This document shows, piece by piece, positions 51,698-60,745 of a DNA stretch of 64,000 bases. This DNA comes from Chloroflexota bacterium (GTDB lineage Bacteria > Chloroflexota > Anaerolineae > Anaerolineales > Anaerolineaceae), in NCBI GenBank assembly GCA_012729755.1, contig JAAYCN010000017.1, positions 1 through 64,000 of the forward strand. The letters run 5' to 3'. Position 1 is the first letter of the stretch. Each line of letters begins with the position of its first letter. Below the pieces are notes generated by a model, which saw nothing but the letters and a program-made list of their open reading frames with translations, was not told the origin of the DNA and searched no databases. The position numbers and the translations under genes are program-made.

Positions 51698-53380
51698 ATG
51701 AGTGTAAAAACTAACGTTTTGCCAAGTGAAGCTCAGCGGCATGAATTGGTCAAATCCCCTTTGAACGGTGAAGGCCTCTATTTGCTGTTTAACGCGGGTT
51801 TGACCTGGTTAATGACAAATCAGCAACATGTCAATTCGCTTAATGTTTTTCCCGTCCCTGATGGGGATACCGGCACCAATATGGTCCTGACCATGCAGGC
51901 CGCGGTCAATGAAGCTGAGCATGCCCAAACGAAGAACGTTGGCGACATGGGCAGGGCTTTTGCGCAAGGGGCGCTGATGGGCGCTCGAGGGAATTCGGGG
52001 GTGATTCTTTCACAGATCTGGCGTGGTTTTTCACGCGCGCTGGACAGCAGCGAAACCATGGACCCGCCATTGTTCCTCAAAGCACTACAGGAAGCACGCA
52101 ACACGGCCTATAAGGGTGTCGTCAGACCAGTGGAAGGCACAATTCTGACCGTCATCAAAGACGTTACAGCCGCCGCGGAGGAGACAGTCACCAAGGACAC
52201 AAACCTTTCTGACATGTTGGTGCTCATTGTTGAAGCGGCAGATGAATCAGTGCAGCGTACGCCTGAATTGCTGCCCATCCTCAAGCAAACGGGGGTGGTC
52301 GATTCGGGCGGTAAAGGCTTGTTCTACATTTTTGAGGGTATGCTGCGGTTAATTCAAAAGCTGCCTTTGGATGTCTCGAACGCGGTCATTAAACCGCTTG
52401 ATCAAGTGAAGTTGGTTCATGCCATGGATTCTGTCGAAGAAGGTCAGGACTATGAAGTTGTTATTGACTTTGAGCCCAATGGCAGTTTCTCACTCGAGTC
52501 TTATTATGACGACCTTGGCAAAATAGGCACCAGTATTCAGGTTGGCGAAGGCGACGGTATTTATCGCATGCATATCCACACCGCTTTGGATAGGCGGTAC
52601 GAACCGATTTCATATACCGAAAGCGTCGGTACAGTCAAAAAGATTATGATGGAAAACCTGCAGGAACAGGTAAACGGCAAAAAGAGTGAAGGGGAAAAGT
52701 TCAAACTTAACCCGATCAATCCGGGCGAAATTGCTGTGGTGGCAGTCTCACCCGGAAAAGGGCTGTCGTCTATTTTTGCCAGTCTGGGCGTCGCAGCGAT
52801 TGTCGAAGGTGGTCAGACGATGAACCCGAGCGTGAAGGATCTCGTTTCGGCTTTCGAAAATCTGCCGACTGACAAGGTGATTATCCTGCCCAATAATAAA
52901 AATATCTTCCTGGCGGCGCAAAACGCGGTAAAGGTGACTACAAAAAAAATTGTGATCATCCCTACCCGCAACACGCCGCAAGGCTTCGCGGCGATGCTGC
53001 GCCTGATGCCCGAAGGCACGCTGCAGGAAAATGAAGAAGCGATGAATGAATCGATCCAGGAAGTCCATACTGGTGAGATCACCACTGCCATTCGCAGCGT
53101 CGAGATCGATGGCGTGCAGGTTAAAAAGGGCGAGGTGATTGTCTTGTTTGACGGCAAATTGGTTGTCTCAGCCAGATCAATTGAGGACGCGGCAACCCAA
53201 TTGATGGAAAAAGTCCAGATGGATGACTTCGAGCGCATCACCATTTTTTATGGCGCTGACATGACCCAGGCGCGAGTCAATCAACTTGTTGACGGAATCC
53301 GCAAACAATACCCTGATCATGAGGTCGAGGTTCACGAGGGTGGCCAGCCGCATTATCAGCTGATTATCGCTTTCGAGTAA
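51698..53380 (+). CDS. fakA: DAK2-domain fatty acid kinase FakA-like (YloV)
   Basis: 560 aa. An N-terminal DAK2/DhaL-type ATP-binding domain (about 25-215: NVFPVPDGDTGTNMVLTM, GALMGARGNSGVILSQI), then a C-terminal DegV-like/EDD part (IVVVAVSP..., IIILPNNKN-like NNKNIFLAAQNAV). FakA phosphorylates fatty acids bound to FakB for phospholipid synthesis. No fakB (DegV) gene is adjacent. SD GAGGAG before the ATG. Followed by an intrinsic terminator. Confidence 0.93.
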   Translation: MSVKTNVLPSEAQRHELVKSPLNGEGLYLLFNAGLTWLMTNQQHVNSLNVFPVPDGDTGTNMVLTMQAAVNEAEHAQTKNVGDMGRAFAQGALMGARGNSGVILSQIWRGFSRALDSSETMDPPLFLKALQEARNTAYKGVVRPVEGTILTVIKDVTAAAEETVTKDTNLSDMLVLIVEAADESVQRTPELLPILKQTGVVDSGGKGLFYIFEGMLRLIQKLPLDVSNAVIKPLDQVKLVHAMDSVEEGQDYEVVIDFEPNGSFSLESYYDDLGKIGTSIQVGEGDGIYRMHIHTALDRRYEPISYTESVGTVKKIMMENLQEQVNGKKSEGEKFKLNPINPGEIAVVAVSPGKGLSSIFASLGVAAIVEGGQTMNPSVKDLVSAFENLPTDKVIILPNNKNIFLAAQNAVKVTTKKIVIIPTRNTPQGFAAMLRLMPEGTLQENEEAMNESIQEVHTGEITTAIRSVEIDGVQVKKGEVIVLFDGKLVVSARSIEDAATQLMEKVQMDDFERITIFYGADMTQARVNQLVDGIRKQYPDHEVEVHEGGQPHYQLIIAFE

Positions 53381-53401
53381 GCATCTGATTCTAGCAAAAA
53401 T

Positions 53402-53421
53402 GCCGGGAAACCGGCTTTTTT
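53402..53421 (+). terminator. Intrinsic terminator after fakA
   Basis: GCCGG-GAAA-CCGGC followed by six T, with A-runs upstream that could extend the stem; 21 nt after the fakA stop. GNRA tetraloop. Confidence 0.88.
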
Positions 53422-53534
53422 GATGTGGCGATGAATGGCTGATTGAGTATCAGTGTCAAAACATCTGGTGGTATTGTACAATTTAACTCTGAAATGACTC
53501 GCTGAGATGATTGAATTGAAAGCAAGAAGATTGT

Positions 53535-54305
53535 ATGGAACTTCATAATAAATCCATATCAAATCCATATCAATAATAATTCCTGTTTGTGACAATTCCC
53601 ACATTATAAAAACGTTGAATTTAATTTGTTCGTGTTTTGAATCAGATAACTCTTATGAGGTATTGGTTGTGGTGAATGGGTGTAAAGACAATGCACCTGA
53701 CTTGGTAAAGAATTTTTCGAAGACTATAAACCCGAATGTAAAATTAATAGAATTAACTCGGCCTAGCAAATCCAAAACGGTTAGAAGAGGGATCCTTCAA
53801 TCTACAGGCGACATTTGCTGCTTTATTGACGAGGATATAAGCAAAAACTTCCACGACATACCGAGCGTAAAGCAGGATTTGGTAAATATGTTTAATTACA
53901 TCAAATGACTTTGATTATTTATATGCTGAGCGACTAATCAGAAATAACGATCAAAGATCAAAAATGTCCAGGATTTTTAACCATCTTACTCGTAAACTAT
54001 TTTCTATAGACGCGACAGATACGCAATGTGGTTTAAAAATGTTCAACAAAAAGTTTGCTAACATCCTTTTAGAGAAAGGTAACTTTCTTGGTTTCGAATT
54101 TGATGTCGAATTTTTTATATTAGCTAGAATCTATAATATTAGAGCCAAATCATATCCAATTCGGTGGGACAGCAGCTCTTCTTCCCGTAAGATAAACGTT
54201 GCGAAACTGAGCTTAAATTTAGGCTTGCCGATGGCTTTAAACCTGTTCCGCTTAAAGATTATCTACATGTTTAAAAAACATGCACAACAAATTGAAAAAT
54301 TCTAA
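53535..54305 (+). pseudogene. Broken family 2 glycosyltransferase gene (two frameshifts)
   Basis: The track lists two fragments (53615-53908, 53964-54305). With frame breaks repaired they join into one GT2: (M)ELHNKSISIIIPVCDNSH at the start, YEVLVVVNGCKDNAPDLV and FIDEDISK in the middle, then DTQCGLKMFNKKFAN and FEFDVEFFILARIYNIRAKSYP as in dolichyl-phosphate-mannose-synthase-like enzymes. First lesion: an 11-bp tandem duplication, AATCCATATCA twice (53551-53572); deleting one copy restores the frame from the ATG at 53535. Second lesion: one extra A near 53904 (ATCAAATGAC). Much more AT-rich than its neighbours, so acquired and now decaying. A sequencing error could mimic the second lesion but hardly the first. 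Confidence 0.82.
53551..53572 (+). repeat. 11-bp perfect tandem duplication
   Basis: AATCCATATCA occurs twice in tandem. Because 11 is not a multiple of 3 it shifts the reading frame of the GT2 gene near its 5' end. Typical replication-slippage product. Confidence 0.9.
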
Positions 54306-54497
54306 ATTCTTGGGGTTTTGAAGCTAAGATCACACGATCATTTGTTTGTGTTTTCCTATGGATTTGGTTCTCATTGCCAATACTATTGCATCGGGATGCT
54401 TATAACTATAACAATGATGTAAGCAGTTAAAACACTGATTGAAGGAAGCTCATTGCGTGAAGGTTAATTCGGGTATGATTAACTAATCAGGTAAAGA
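54306..54497. other. AT-rich gap upstream of recG
   Basis: About 190 bases without an ORF. It should carry the recG promoter: TTGCGT (around 54454), 15 nt and TATGAT (54475-54480) are a weak candidate. Composition matches the GT2 pseudogene. Confidence 0.35.
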
Positions 54498-57038
54498 ATG
54501 ATTTCATTTGCTGAGAAGTACACCCGCATTATTAAATTGGAAGCCAGCCAGGGTTATGAGAATCGGGCTGTGTTTGGAGGGTTGGGGAAGCTGACCACCG
54601 CTCTCACCGCTGACGCGCGCGAGAGCGGATTTGATGAAAAGAAGTTGGCTGAAGTTGTGGCGCTGTTGAAGTCTTATGCTGACCTGCATCCGTCGCTGCG
54701 ACAGGAGGCTCTGCAACAAGTTGTTTCTCTGCTTGACGCGAGCCGGAAATTGCGCCTGCCAGACGCGCCTAAACAGGTGAATGCTGCAATTACAACTGAG
54801 GAGGTTTCGCATAGCCGTCAACCGAAGCTGATTGCTGATCAGCAGAAGAAACGGCGCGTGACAAAAGACTCTGTAACCGAACTGGCCAAACCGCGCAAAG
54901 TGAAATCGCCAAGTTCAGCTGAAGCGATCGCGCGGCATCTGGCCAGTGACGAAAGCAAAGGGCTGGATGCTTCGGTCGGCGTGATCAGGGGCGTGGGAGA
55001 GAAACAGGCGCGCATGCTTGAGAAGCTGGGTATCTATAAAATCAAGGATCTGCTCTATCATTTTCCGCGCCGTTACGATGATTATTCCAAATTGAAATCA
55101 ATTTCGTCACTAAGGTTTGGTGAAGAAGTCACTGTGGCCGCTTATATCGTCGAGAGCCGCCTGGTGCCGACGCGAAAAGGTCGTAAACTGATCGAAGCGA
55201 TTGTTTCGGACACGACAGGCATGCTTCGTCTGCTGTGGTTCAACCAGGTGTTTCAATTGCGCTATCTCAAGAAAGATACCTTGCTTTCAATTTCCGGAAA
55301 AATTGAGAGTTACATGGGGCGGCCGGTAATGTTTCACCCGGATTATGAGGCGATTGATAAACAGCAACTCAACACGAACCGCATCGTGCCGGTTTACCCG
55401 CTGACCGCGTTGGTAACTCAACGCTGGCTGAGGAAAACGATCTTCAACACGCTGGAATATTGGGCTCCTCGAGTGACCGAATTTTTACCCAAATCAGTGC
55501 TCGATGAAGCAGACCTGGTTGGCTTGCAGGAAGGCCTTCGGCAGGTTCATTTTCCGGAATCTTTCGAAGCGCTAAAGGCTGCCCAGGAGCGCTTCGCCTT
55601 TGATGAATTGTTCATGCTGCAGCTTGGCATTATCAACCAAAAGCGTCAATGGCAGGCGCTGGAAGGCACGCCGTATCCGGTCAGTGATGATTGGTTGCAG
55701 AGTCGTTTGGAGGGTCTCCCTTACATGTTAACCAACGCGCAGCGGTTGGCTGTCGAAGAAATGCGCAGGGATATCGCCAGCAATCATCCGATGAACCGTT
55801 TGTTACAGGGTGATGTGGGGTCGGGTAAAACAGTTGTTGCGGTTCTGGGTATGGCGATGGTGATTGAACATGAGGCGCAGGCTGCCTTGATGGCGCCGAC
55901 AGGTATATTGGCGGAACAGCATTATCGGACGATCAAACGATTGCTAACAGCGCCAGAGAATGGCGCGGAAGCGCTGCTTGAGCCTGATCAGGTCAGATTG
56001 TTGACCGGTGATACCAGCTCGACAGATCGTAAGGAGATCCTGGCGGGATTACAATCGGGATATATCAAATGTTTGATTGGTACGCATGCCCTGATTGAAG
56101 ACCCGGTCGCATTTTATAACCTGCAGATGGTGGTGGTGGATGAACAGCATCGGTTTGGCGTTGAGCAACGCGCGGCTTTGCGCAGCAAAGGTTTCAACCC
56201 CCATCTTCTGGTGATGACCGCTACGCCGATCCCGAGGTCGCTGCAATTGACTGTGTTTGGTGACCTGGATGTCAGCGTTATGGACGAAATGCCGTTGGGC
56301 AGGCTGCCTATTCATACGATCATCGCCTATCCGCATGAACGCTCGGCTGTCTATGAGAAAATCAGACGGGAAGTCGCCGTGGGGCATCAGGCATTTATCA
56401 TTTATCCGCTTGTTGAGCAGGGCGATAATGAAGAAAGCAGGGCGGCGGTTGAGGAACAGCAGCGCCTTCAGGCGGATATATTTCCTGAATTGCGCGTAGG
56501 ATTAGTGCATGGCCGATTAAAGCCATCCGAAAAAGACGCGGTAATGCTCGCTTTTCGCGAAAAGGAGTTTGACATCCTGGTTTCGACATCGGTAGTTGAG
56601 GTGGGTGTGGATATTCCCAATGCGACGATAATGGTGATTGAGGGCGCCAACCGCTTTGGTTTGGCACAACTTCACCAATTCAGAGGCAGAGTAGGACGCG
56701 GCAAGGCGCAGTCGTATTGCGTTTTAATTCCCGAGAATGAGAAGGCGGCTGAAAACGAGCGCTTGATCGTGATGACCCAGGCGAATAATGGATTCTTGCT
56801 GGCTGAAAAAGACCTGCAACAGCGCGGTCCCGGGGATTTTCTCGGCACGCGCCAGGCAGGGTTTATGGACTTGCGCATGGCGAATCTGGCTGATATCAAG
56901 CTGATCGCAAAAGCGCGTAAAATTGCTGAAAACATCTATGAACGTGATCCTGACCTGCGGCTGCCTGAAAACCAGCTGCTGCGTCAAGCGGTTTATCAAT
57001 TTTGGCCATCTTTGGCTGGCACAGGAGATGTGAGTTAA
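54498..57038 (+). CDS. recG: ATP-dependent DNA helicase RecG with N-terminal extension
   Basis: Superfamily 2 helicase that reverses stalled forks. 846 aa, about 150 longer than the usual ~690. Residues 1-155 are an added, mostly helical, charged region with a basic tract (ADQQKKRRVTKDS). Then the wedge/OB domain (VGVIRGVGEKQARMLEKLGI, YHFPRRYDDYSK) and helicase motifs: LLQGDVGSGKTVVAV (I), DEQHRFGVEQR (II), TATPIPRSL (III), VSTSVVEVGVDIPN and FRGRVGRGKAQSYC (V, VI). SD AGGTAAAG precedes the ATG. It overlaps coaD by one base. Confidence 0.95.
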   Translation: MISFAEKYTRIIKLEASQGYENRAVFGGLGKLTTALTADARESGFDEKKLAEVVALLKSYADLHPSLRQEALQQVVSLLDASRKLRLPDAPKQVNAAITTEEVSHSRQPKLIADQQKKRRVTKDSVTELAKPRKVKSPSSAEAIARHLASDESKGLDASVGVIRGVGEKQARMLEKLGIYKIKDLLYHFPRRYDDYSKLKSISSLRFGEEVTVAAYIVESRLVPTRKGRKLIEAIVSDTTGMLRLLWFNQVFQLRYLKKDTLLSISGKIESYMGRPVMFHPDYEAIDKQQLNTNRIVPVYPLTALVTQRWLRKTIFNTLEYWAPRVTEFLPKSVLDEADLVGLQEGLRQVHFPESFEALKAAQERFAFDELFMLQLGIINQKRQWQALEGTPYPVSDDWLQSRLEGLPYMLTNAQRLAVEEMRRDIASNHPMNRLLQGDVGSGKTVVAVLGMAMVIEHEAQAALMAPTGILAEQHYRTIKRLLTAPENGAEALLEPDQVRLLTGDTSSTDRKEILAGLQSGYIKCLIGTHALIEDPVAFYNLQMVVVDEQHRFGVEQRAALRSKGFNPHLLVMTATPIPRSLQLTVFGDLDVSVMDEMPLGRLPIHTIIAYPHERSAVYEKIRREVAVGHQAFIIYPLVEQGDNEESRAAVEEQQRLQADIFPELRVGLVHGRLKPSEKDAVMLAFREKEFDILVSTSVVEVGVDIPNATIMVIEGANRFGLAQLHQFRGRVGRGKAQSYCVLIPENEKAAENERLIVMTQANNGFLLAEKDLQQRGPGDFLGTRQAGFMDLRMANLADIKLIAKARKIAENIYERDPDLRLPENQLLRQAVYQFWPSLAGTGDVS

Positions 57039-57535
57039 TGACTAAAGTCATCTTTCCAGGTTCATTTGACCCGATTCATCTGGGCCATCTCGATATTGTC
57101 CATCGGGCTGCTAATTTGTTTGATGAGGTTGTCGTTGCGGTCTATAACCGTCCGCTTAAATCACTGCTTTTCACGCCAAAAGAGCGTATTGCCCTGGTCA
57201 AGGCTACCACGAAAGGTCTCGAAAATGTCACTGTTATCGGTTATGACGATCTGACTGTGCATTTTGCCAGAAAAATTGGCGCATCCGCGATCGTCAGAGG
57301 GCTGCGTGTTTTTTCGGATTTTGAGTATGAATTTCGCATGGCGATGGCTAATAAACGCCTTGACTCCGCTGTTGAAACGATAGCTTTTGTCACAGATGAA
57401 CAAAACACGTTTCTGTCATCGTCGACAGTCAAGGAAATCGCCGCGTTGGGCGGAGATGTCTCTACCATGGTGCCTGAGATCGTCTTAAGAGCTTTACAAA
57501 AGAAATTCAGGCCAGAAGGGTCGATGGAAGCCTGA
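57038..57535 (+). CDS. coaD: Pantetheine-phosphate adenylyltransferase
   Basis: Fourth step of CoA synthesis; 165 aa. IFPGSFDPIHLGHLDIVHRAA contains the nucleotidyltransferase HxGH motif, AIVRGLRVFSDFEYE binds phosphopantetheine, and FLSSSTVKEIAALGGDV is the second ATP-binding signature (ISSTxV-type). The track start at 57002 lies in recG; the ATG at 57038 overlaps the recG stop (TAATG). Confidence 0.97.
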   Translation: MTKVIFPGSFDPIHLGHLDIVHRAANLFDEVVVAVYNRPLKSLLFTPKERIALVKATTKGLENVTVIGYDDLTVHFARKIGASAIVRGLRVFSDFEYEFRMAMANKRLDSAVETIAFVTDEQNTFLSSSTVKEIAALGGDVSTMVPEIVLRALQKKFRPEGSMEA

Positions 57536-57632
57536 TAAATGAGTTCGCAGAATGATTGGTTATTCCAACACGACCAGCGTTTTGATGATAAACTAAATAA
57601 GGTTTATCCCCTGATTACCTGATGGAGAGATT

Positions 57633-58103
57633 ATGGACATCTTACAACTTGTCGATCGCCTGGAAGAGCTCTTCAACAACAGCAAACCGATCCCATTGAC
57701 ACACAGCGTCGTGGTTGATGAAAACGCGTTTATGGATATCATCGACCAGATGCGCATATCTATTCCTGACGATATTAAAAAGTCACAGCAGGTTCTGGCT
57801 CAGAAAGACCGTATTCTTGCTCAGGCGCAGGAAGAGGCAAACAGAACTGTGGCGATGGCTCGAGAAAAAAGCGAGAAGATGGTTGAGAAAAGCGACATCT
57901 ATCAATCAGCTCAGGCCAAAGTGGATCAGATCGCGGACCAAGCTCAAAAGGAAGCCGCTCAGACAAAACTGGATGCCGACCGATATGTGATGGAAACGCT
58001 GACCAAACTCGAATCCGAACTGAACCGCATCTTGAGTCAGGTCCAGAATGGGATCAGGACGCTCGAGGCTGAAGAACGCAGCACGGCAAATCGCTTTCAA
58101 TAA
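57633..58103 (+). CDS. Coiled-coil protein of unknown function
   Basis: 156 aa, soluble. A short N-terminal helix (DILQLVDRLEELFNNS), a small VVDENAFMDIIDQMR segment, then a long heptad-rich coiled coil from about residue 50 (DRILAQAQEEANRTVAMAREK ...). It resembles sequences loosely annotated as ATP synthase subunit B/E-like or DivIVA-like, but no membrane helix is present and the similarity may just reflect coiled-coil composition. GGAGAG lies 5 nt before the ATG. It follows coaD and is closed by a terminator. Confidence 0.7.
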   Translation: MDILQLVDRLEELFNNSKPIPLTHSVVVDENAFMDIIDQMRISIPDDIKKSQQVLAQKDRILAQAQEEANRTVAMAREKSEKMVEKSDIYQSAQAKVDQIADQAQKEAAQTKLDADRYVMETLTKLESELNRILSQVQNGIRTLEAEERSTANRFQ

Positions 58104-58117
58104 TAATTCTTCGAAGA

Positions 58118-58157
58118 ACAAAAGATGCCTGAAAATCTCAGGCACCTTTTGTTTTAA
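58118..58157 (+). terminator. Intrinsic terminator after the coiled-coil gene
   Basis: ACAAAAG-A-TGCCTGA / TCAGGCA-C-CTTTTGT is a 14-bp stem with one internal mismatch and a 5-nt loop, then TTTAAT. It lies between convergent genes, 14 nt after the stop. Confidence 0.8.
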
Positions 58158-58209
58158 TAGATGGCAAGCAATCTTTGAGTAGGGTGTGGCAAGGCTGATT
58201 AAAAATCAC

Positions 58210-60708
58210 TCATTCAGAGCTCTCTGATGACTCTTTCTTGTTTCGAGTGCCACGTTTCGGTTTGAGCGTTTTTGAAAAGACTGGCGCGCCAGCTAAGCTG
58301 TGCGAGAGCACGTCATCCATATGTTCAACAAACTTGATGTCGATCAGGTCGAGCGTGCCCACAGGCAGTTCGACGAGGTCTTTTTCATTTTTTATCGGCA
58401 ATAAGACTGTCTTGATGCCAGAACGTTGGGCCGCGAGCACTTTTTCGCGCACGCCGCCGACAGGCAGGACCCTGCCGCGCAGGGTGATTTCACCGGTCAT
58501 GGCTACTTCCATGTGCACACCGACGCCCAACACCGCGGAGGTCAACGCGGTCGCTAAGGTGATGCCCGCACTGGGGCCGTCCTTGGGGATGGCCCCTTCC
58601 GGAACGTGGATATGGATATCCACTTCTTCGAAGTAGTCATCGGGAATTTTGAAAGCCTCGGCGCGCGATTTGAGATAGGAGAGCGCGGCTTGAGCGGACT
58701 CCTGCATGATCTCGCCAAGCTGGCCAGTCAATTGCAGGCTACCCTTGCCGGGTATTACCAAGACCTCGACCGGCATAATCTCGCCGCCGTTCTCGGTCCA
58801 GGCGATCCCTGTCGCCACGCCAACCTGGTCCCCCGCGTCCGCGCTGATTGGGAAGAACTCGACCGGCCCCAACAGTTCACTGACGATTTCGGGGGTGATA
58901 TGCCGCGAAAAATCTTTGCCTTCTGACTTTTTGCGAGCCAACTTGCGCAGAACTGAACCAATTTGCCGTTCAAGGTTACGCACGCCGGCTTCGTATGTGT
59001 AGCTTTGTACCAGAAGGGTCAGCGCGTCCTCTTCAAATTTAATGTTCTCTTCATCAAGGCCGGTCTCAGCCAGCTGATTGGGGATGAGGAACTGCTTGGA
59101 GATTTTAATTTTTTCTTCGAGAATATAGCCCGGGAAGTCAATCACTTCCATGCGGTCCAGCAGGGCGGGTGGAATGGTCGCGACAGTGTTGGCGGTAGTG
59201 ATAAAAAGCACTTTCGAGAGATCATAGGGCACCTCAAGATAGTGATCAGAAAAGGCATGATTTTGCTCTGGATCCAACACTTCAAGCAGTGCCGCTGCCG
59301 GGTCTCCCTGAAAGTCAGAGTTGAGCTTATCGATCTCGTCCAGCATGAAAAGCGGGTTGATTACTTTTACCTTGCGCATAGTCTGTACGATGCGCCCCGG
59401 CAGAGCGCCAAGATAAGTGCGTCGATGGCCGCGTATCTCGGCCTCATCGTGCACGCCGCCGAGAGACAGGCGGACGAATTTTCGATTCATCGCTTCAGCG
59501 ATAGAACGGCCGAGGGAGGTTTTTCCCGTTCCAGGCGAACCGACAAAACATAAGATCGGTTGACGATCACGCTTTGGCTTCAGACTGCGCACGGCAAGAT
59601 ATTCAAGAATGCGATCTTTGGCTTTCTGTAGGGCATGATGGTTTGAATCGAGCACTTCACGTGCGTGCTGAACATCCAGATTGTCGACTGTAGACTCCGT
59701 CCAGGGCAGCTCGAGCAGCCACCTCAGGTAGGTCAGCAGCATGCCGCTTTCTGGCGAAAGGGGGGGCATGCTTTTGAGCCTTTCGAGTTCTTTGGTGGCG
59801 ACCTCACGCGCTTCTTCGGGCAGCTCTAACTTGCTCATCAGATCCTGAAGGGAAGCGATCTCGGGGTCACTGGATTTGCCGTCACCGAGTTCCTTCTGGA
59901 GTTTGCTGATTTGTTCTCTCAAGTAGATTTCCCGCTGTGATTTATCGAGTTCCGATTGCACCTGAGTATGTATAGTCGCTTCAAGCTGTAATAGTTTGAT
60001 CTCAGTTTCAAGCAGCCTCAGCACCATTCGCAACCGCTCAACCGCGTTGGTTTCAAGCAGCAGGTCGAGGCGTTGATTGCCGCGCAAATCAATTGTCGAA
60101 GCAACCAGATCAGCCAGTTCGCCGGCTTTTTCGAGATTGGAAGCGTAATAGGCCAGGTCTGAATTGGCGTTTTCAGACATGGAAATGTAGGTTTCCAGCG
60201 AACGTCTGACCACTCTCATCAGCGCCTCAACTTCTTTGGATTGCGAGGAGACTTCGGTGATTAATGCGACAGTCGCAGATGTGAAATTATCCTTGAAGCT
60301 AATCTCATTGATTTGCACTCTCCGCCGGCATTGCACAAGCACATGACGGATCTCGCCATCATTTTCGCTTAAATGCCCAACGGCGAATTCAATGCCCACC
60401 GGAAGATAATGATCGTCATCGTCAGTAGGCTTATCGGGGTCCTCATACACGCCGATCAGCGTTGTTCGGGTCTGAAAGGCGATATTGATGGCTTGATAAG
60501 CGGCGCTTTCCGCGCTAAAGCTGAGAGGGGCAATGGCGCCGGGAAAAATGACCGTCTGGGAAAGGACGACAGCTGGCGCTTTGAAGATATGCGAGCGGTT
60601 CGCTTTGCGATTAAGAGTCAGGTTAAGACTCTCAATGCCTGTCATGTGGGGATTGTTGAAACTGTCTTCAAGGTTGATTTGAAAGGAGTAGAAATTATCT
60701 TGTTCCAT
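58210..60708 (-). CDS. lon: ATP-dependent protease Lon
   Basis: 832-aa LonA-type protease. N-terminal substrate-binding LON domain (about 40-240, VVLSQTVIFPGAIAPLSF), a coiled-coil linker (SELDKSQREIYLREQISKLQ), AAA+ ATPase with FVGSPGTGKTSLGRSIA and FMLDEIDKLNSDF, and a C-terminal protease domain with the catalytic Ser in PKDGPSAGITLATAL and Lys in GGVREKVLAAQRSG. The first ~40 residues precede the normal Lon start and look unrelated to the family. GAGGTC lies very close to the ATG. Confidence 0.95.
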   Translation of the reverse strand: MEQDNFYSFQINLEDSFNNPHMTGIESLNLTLNRKANRSHIFKAPAVVLSQTVIFPGAIAPLSFSAESAAYQAINIAFQTRTTLIGVYEDPDKPTDDDDHYLPVGIEFAVGHLSENDGEIRHVLVQCRRRVQINEISFKDNFTSATVALITEVSSQSKEVEALMRVVRRSLETYISMSENANSDLAYYASNLEKAGELADLVASTIDLRGNQRLDLLLETNAVERLRMVLRLLETEIKLLQLEATIHTQVQSELDKSQREIYLREQISKLQKELGDGKSSDPEIASLQDLMSKLELPEEAREVATKELERLKSMPPLSPESGMLLTYLRWLLELPWTESTVDNLDVQHAREVLDSNHHALQKAKDRILEYLAVRSLKPKRDRQPILCFVGSPGTGKTSLGRSIAEAMNRKFVRLSLGGVHDEAEIRGHRRTYLGALPGRIVQTMRKVKVINPLFMLDEIDKLNSDFQGDPAAALLEVLDPEQNHAFSDHYLEVPYDLSKVLFITTANTVATIPPALLDRMEVIDFPGYILEEKIKISKQFLIPNQLAETGLDEENIKFEEDALTLLVQSYTYEAGVRNLERQIGSVLRKLARKKSEGKDFSRHITPEIVSELLGPVEFFPISADAGDQVGVATGIAWTENGGEIMPVEVLVIPGKGSLQLTGQLGEIMQESAQAALSYLKSRAEAFKIPDDYFEEVDIHIHVPEGAIPKDGPSAGITLATALTSAVLGVGVHMEVAMTGEITLRGRVLPVGGVREKVLAAQRSGIKTVLLPIKNEKDLVELPVGTLDLIDIKFVEHMDDVLSHSLAGAPVFSKTLKPKRGTRNKKESSESSE

Positions 60709-60745
60709 GCGACCTCAGTTATAGTGATATTACCACAGGCAATTG

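Noticed and set aside
57539-57622. 27-codon ORF (MSSQNDWLFQHDQ...) between coaD and the coiled-coil gene
   Set aside because: No good ribosome-binding site and too short to judge; could be a real small protein, but there is no support from sequence alone.
58963-59553. 196-aa plus-strand ORF inside lon
   Set aside because: Antisense shadow of the Lon ATPase domain.
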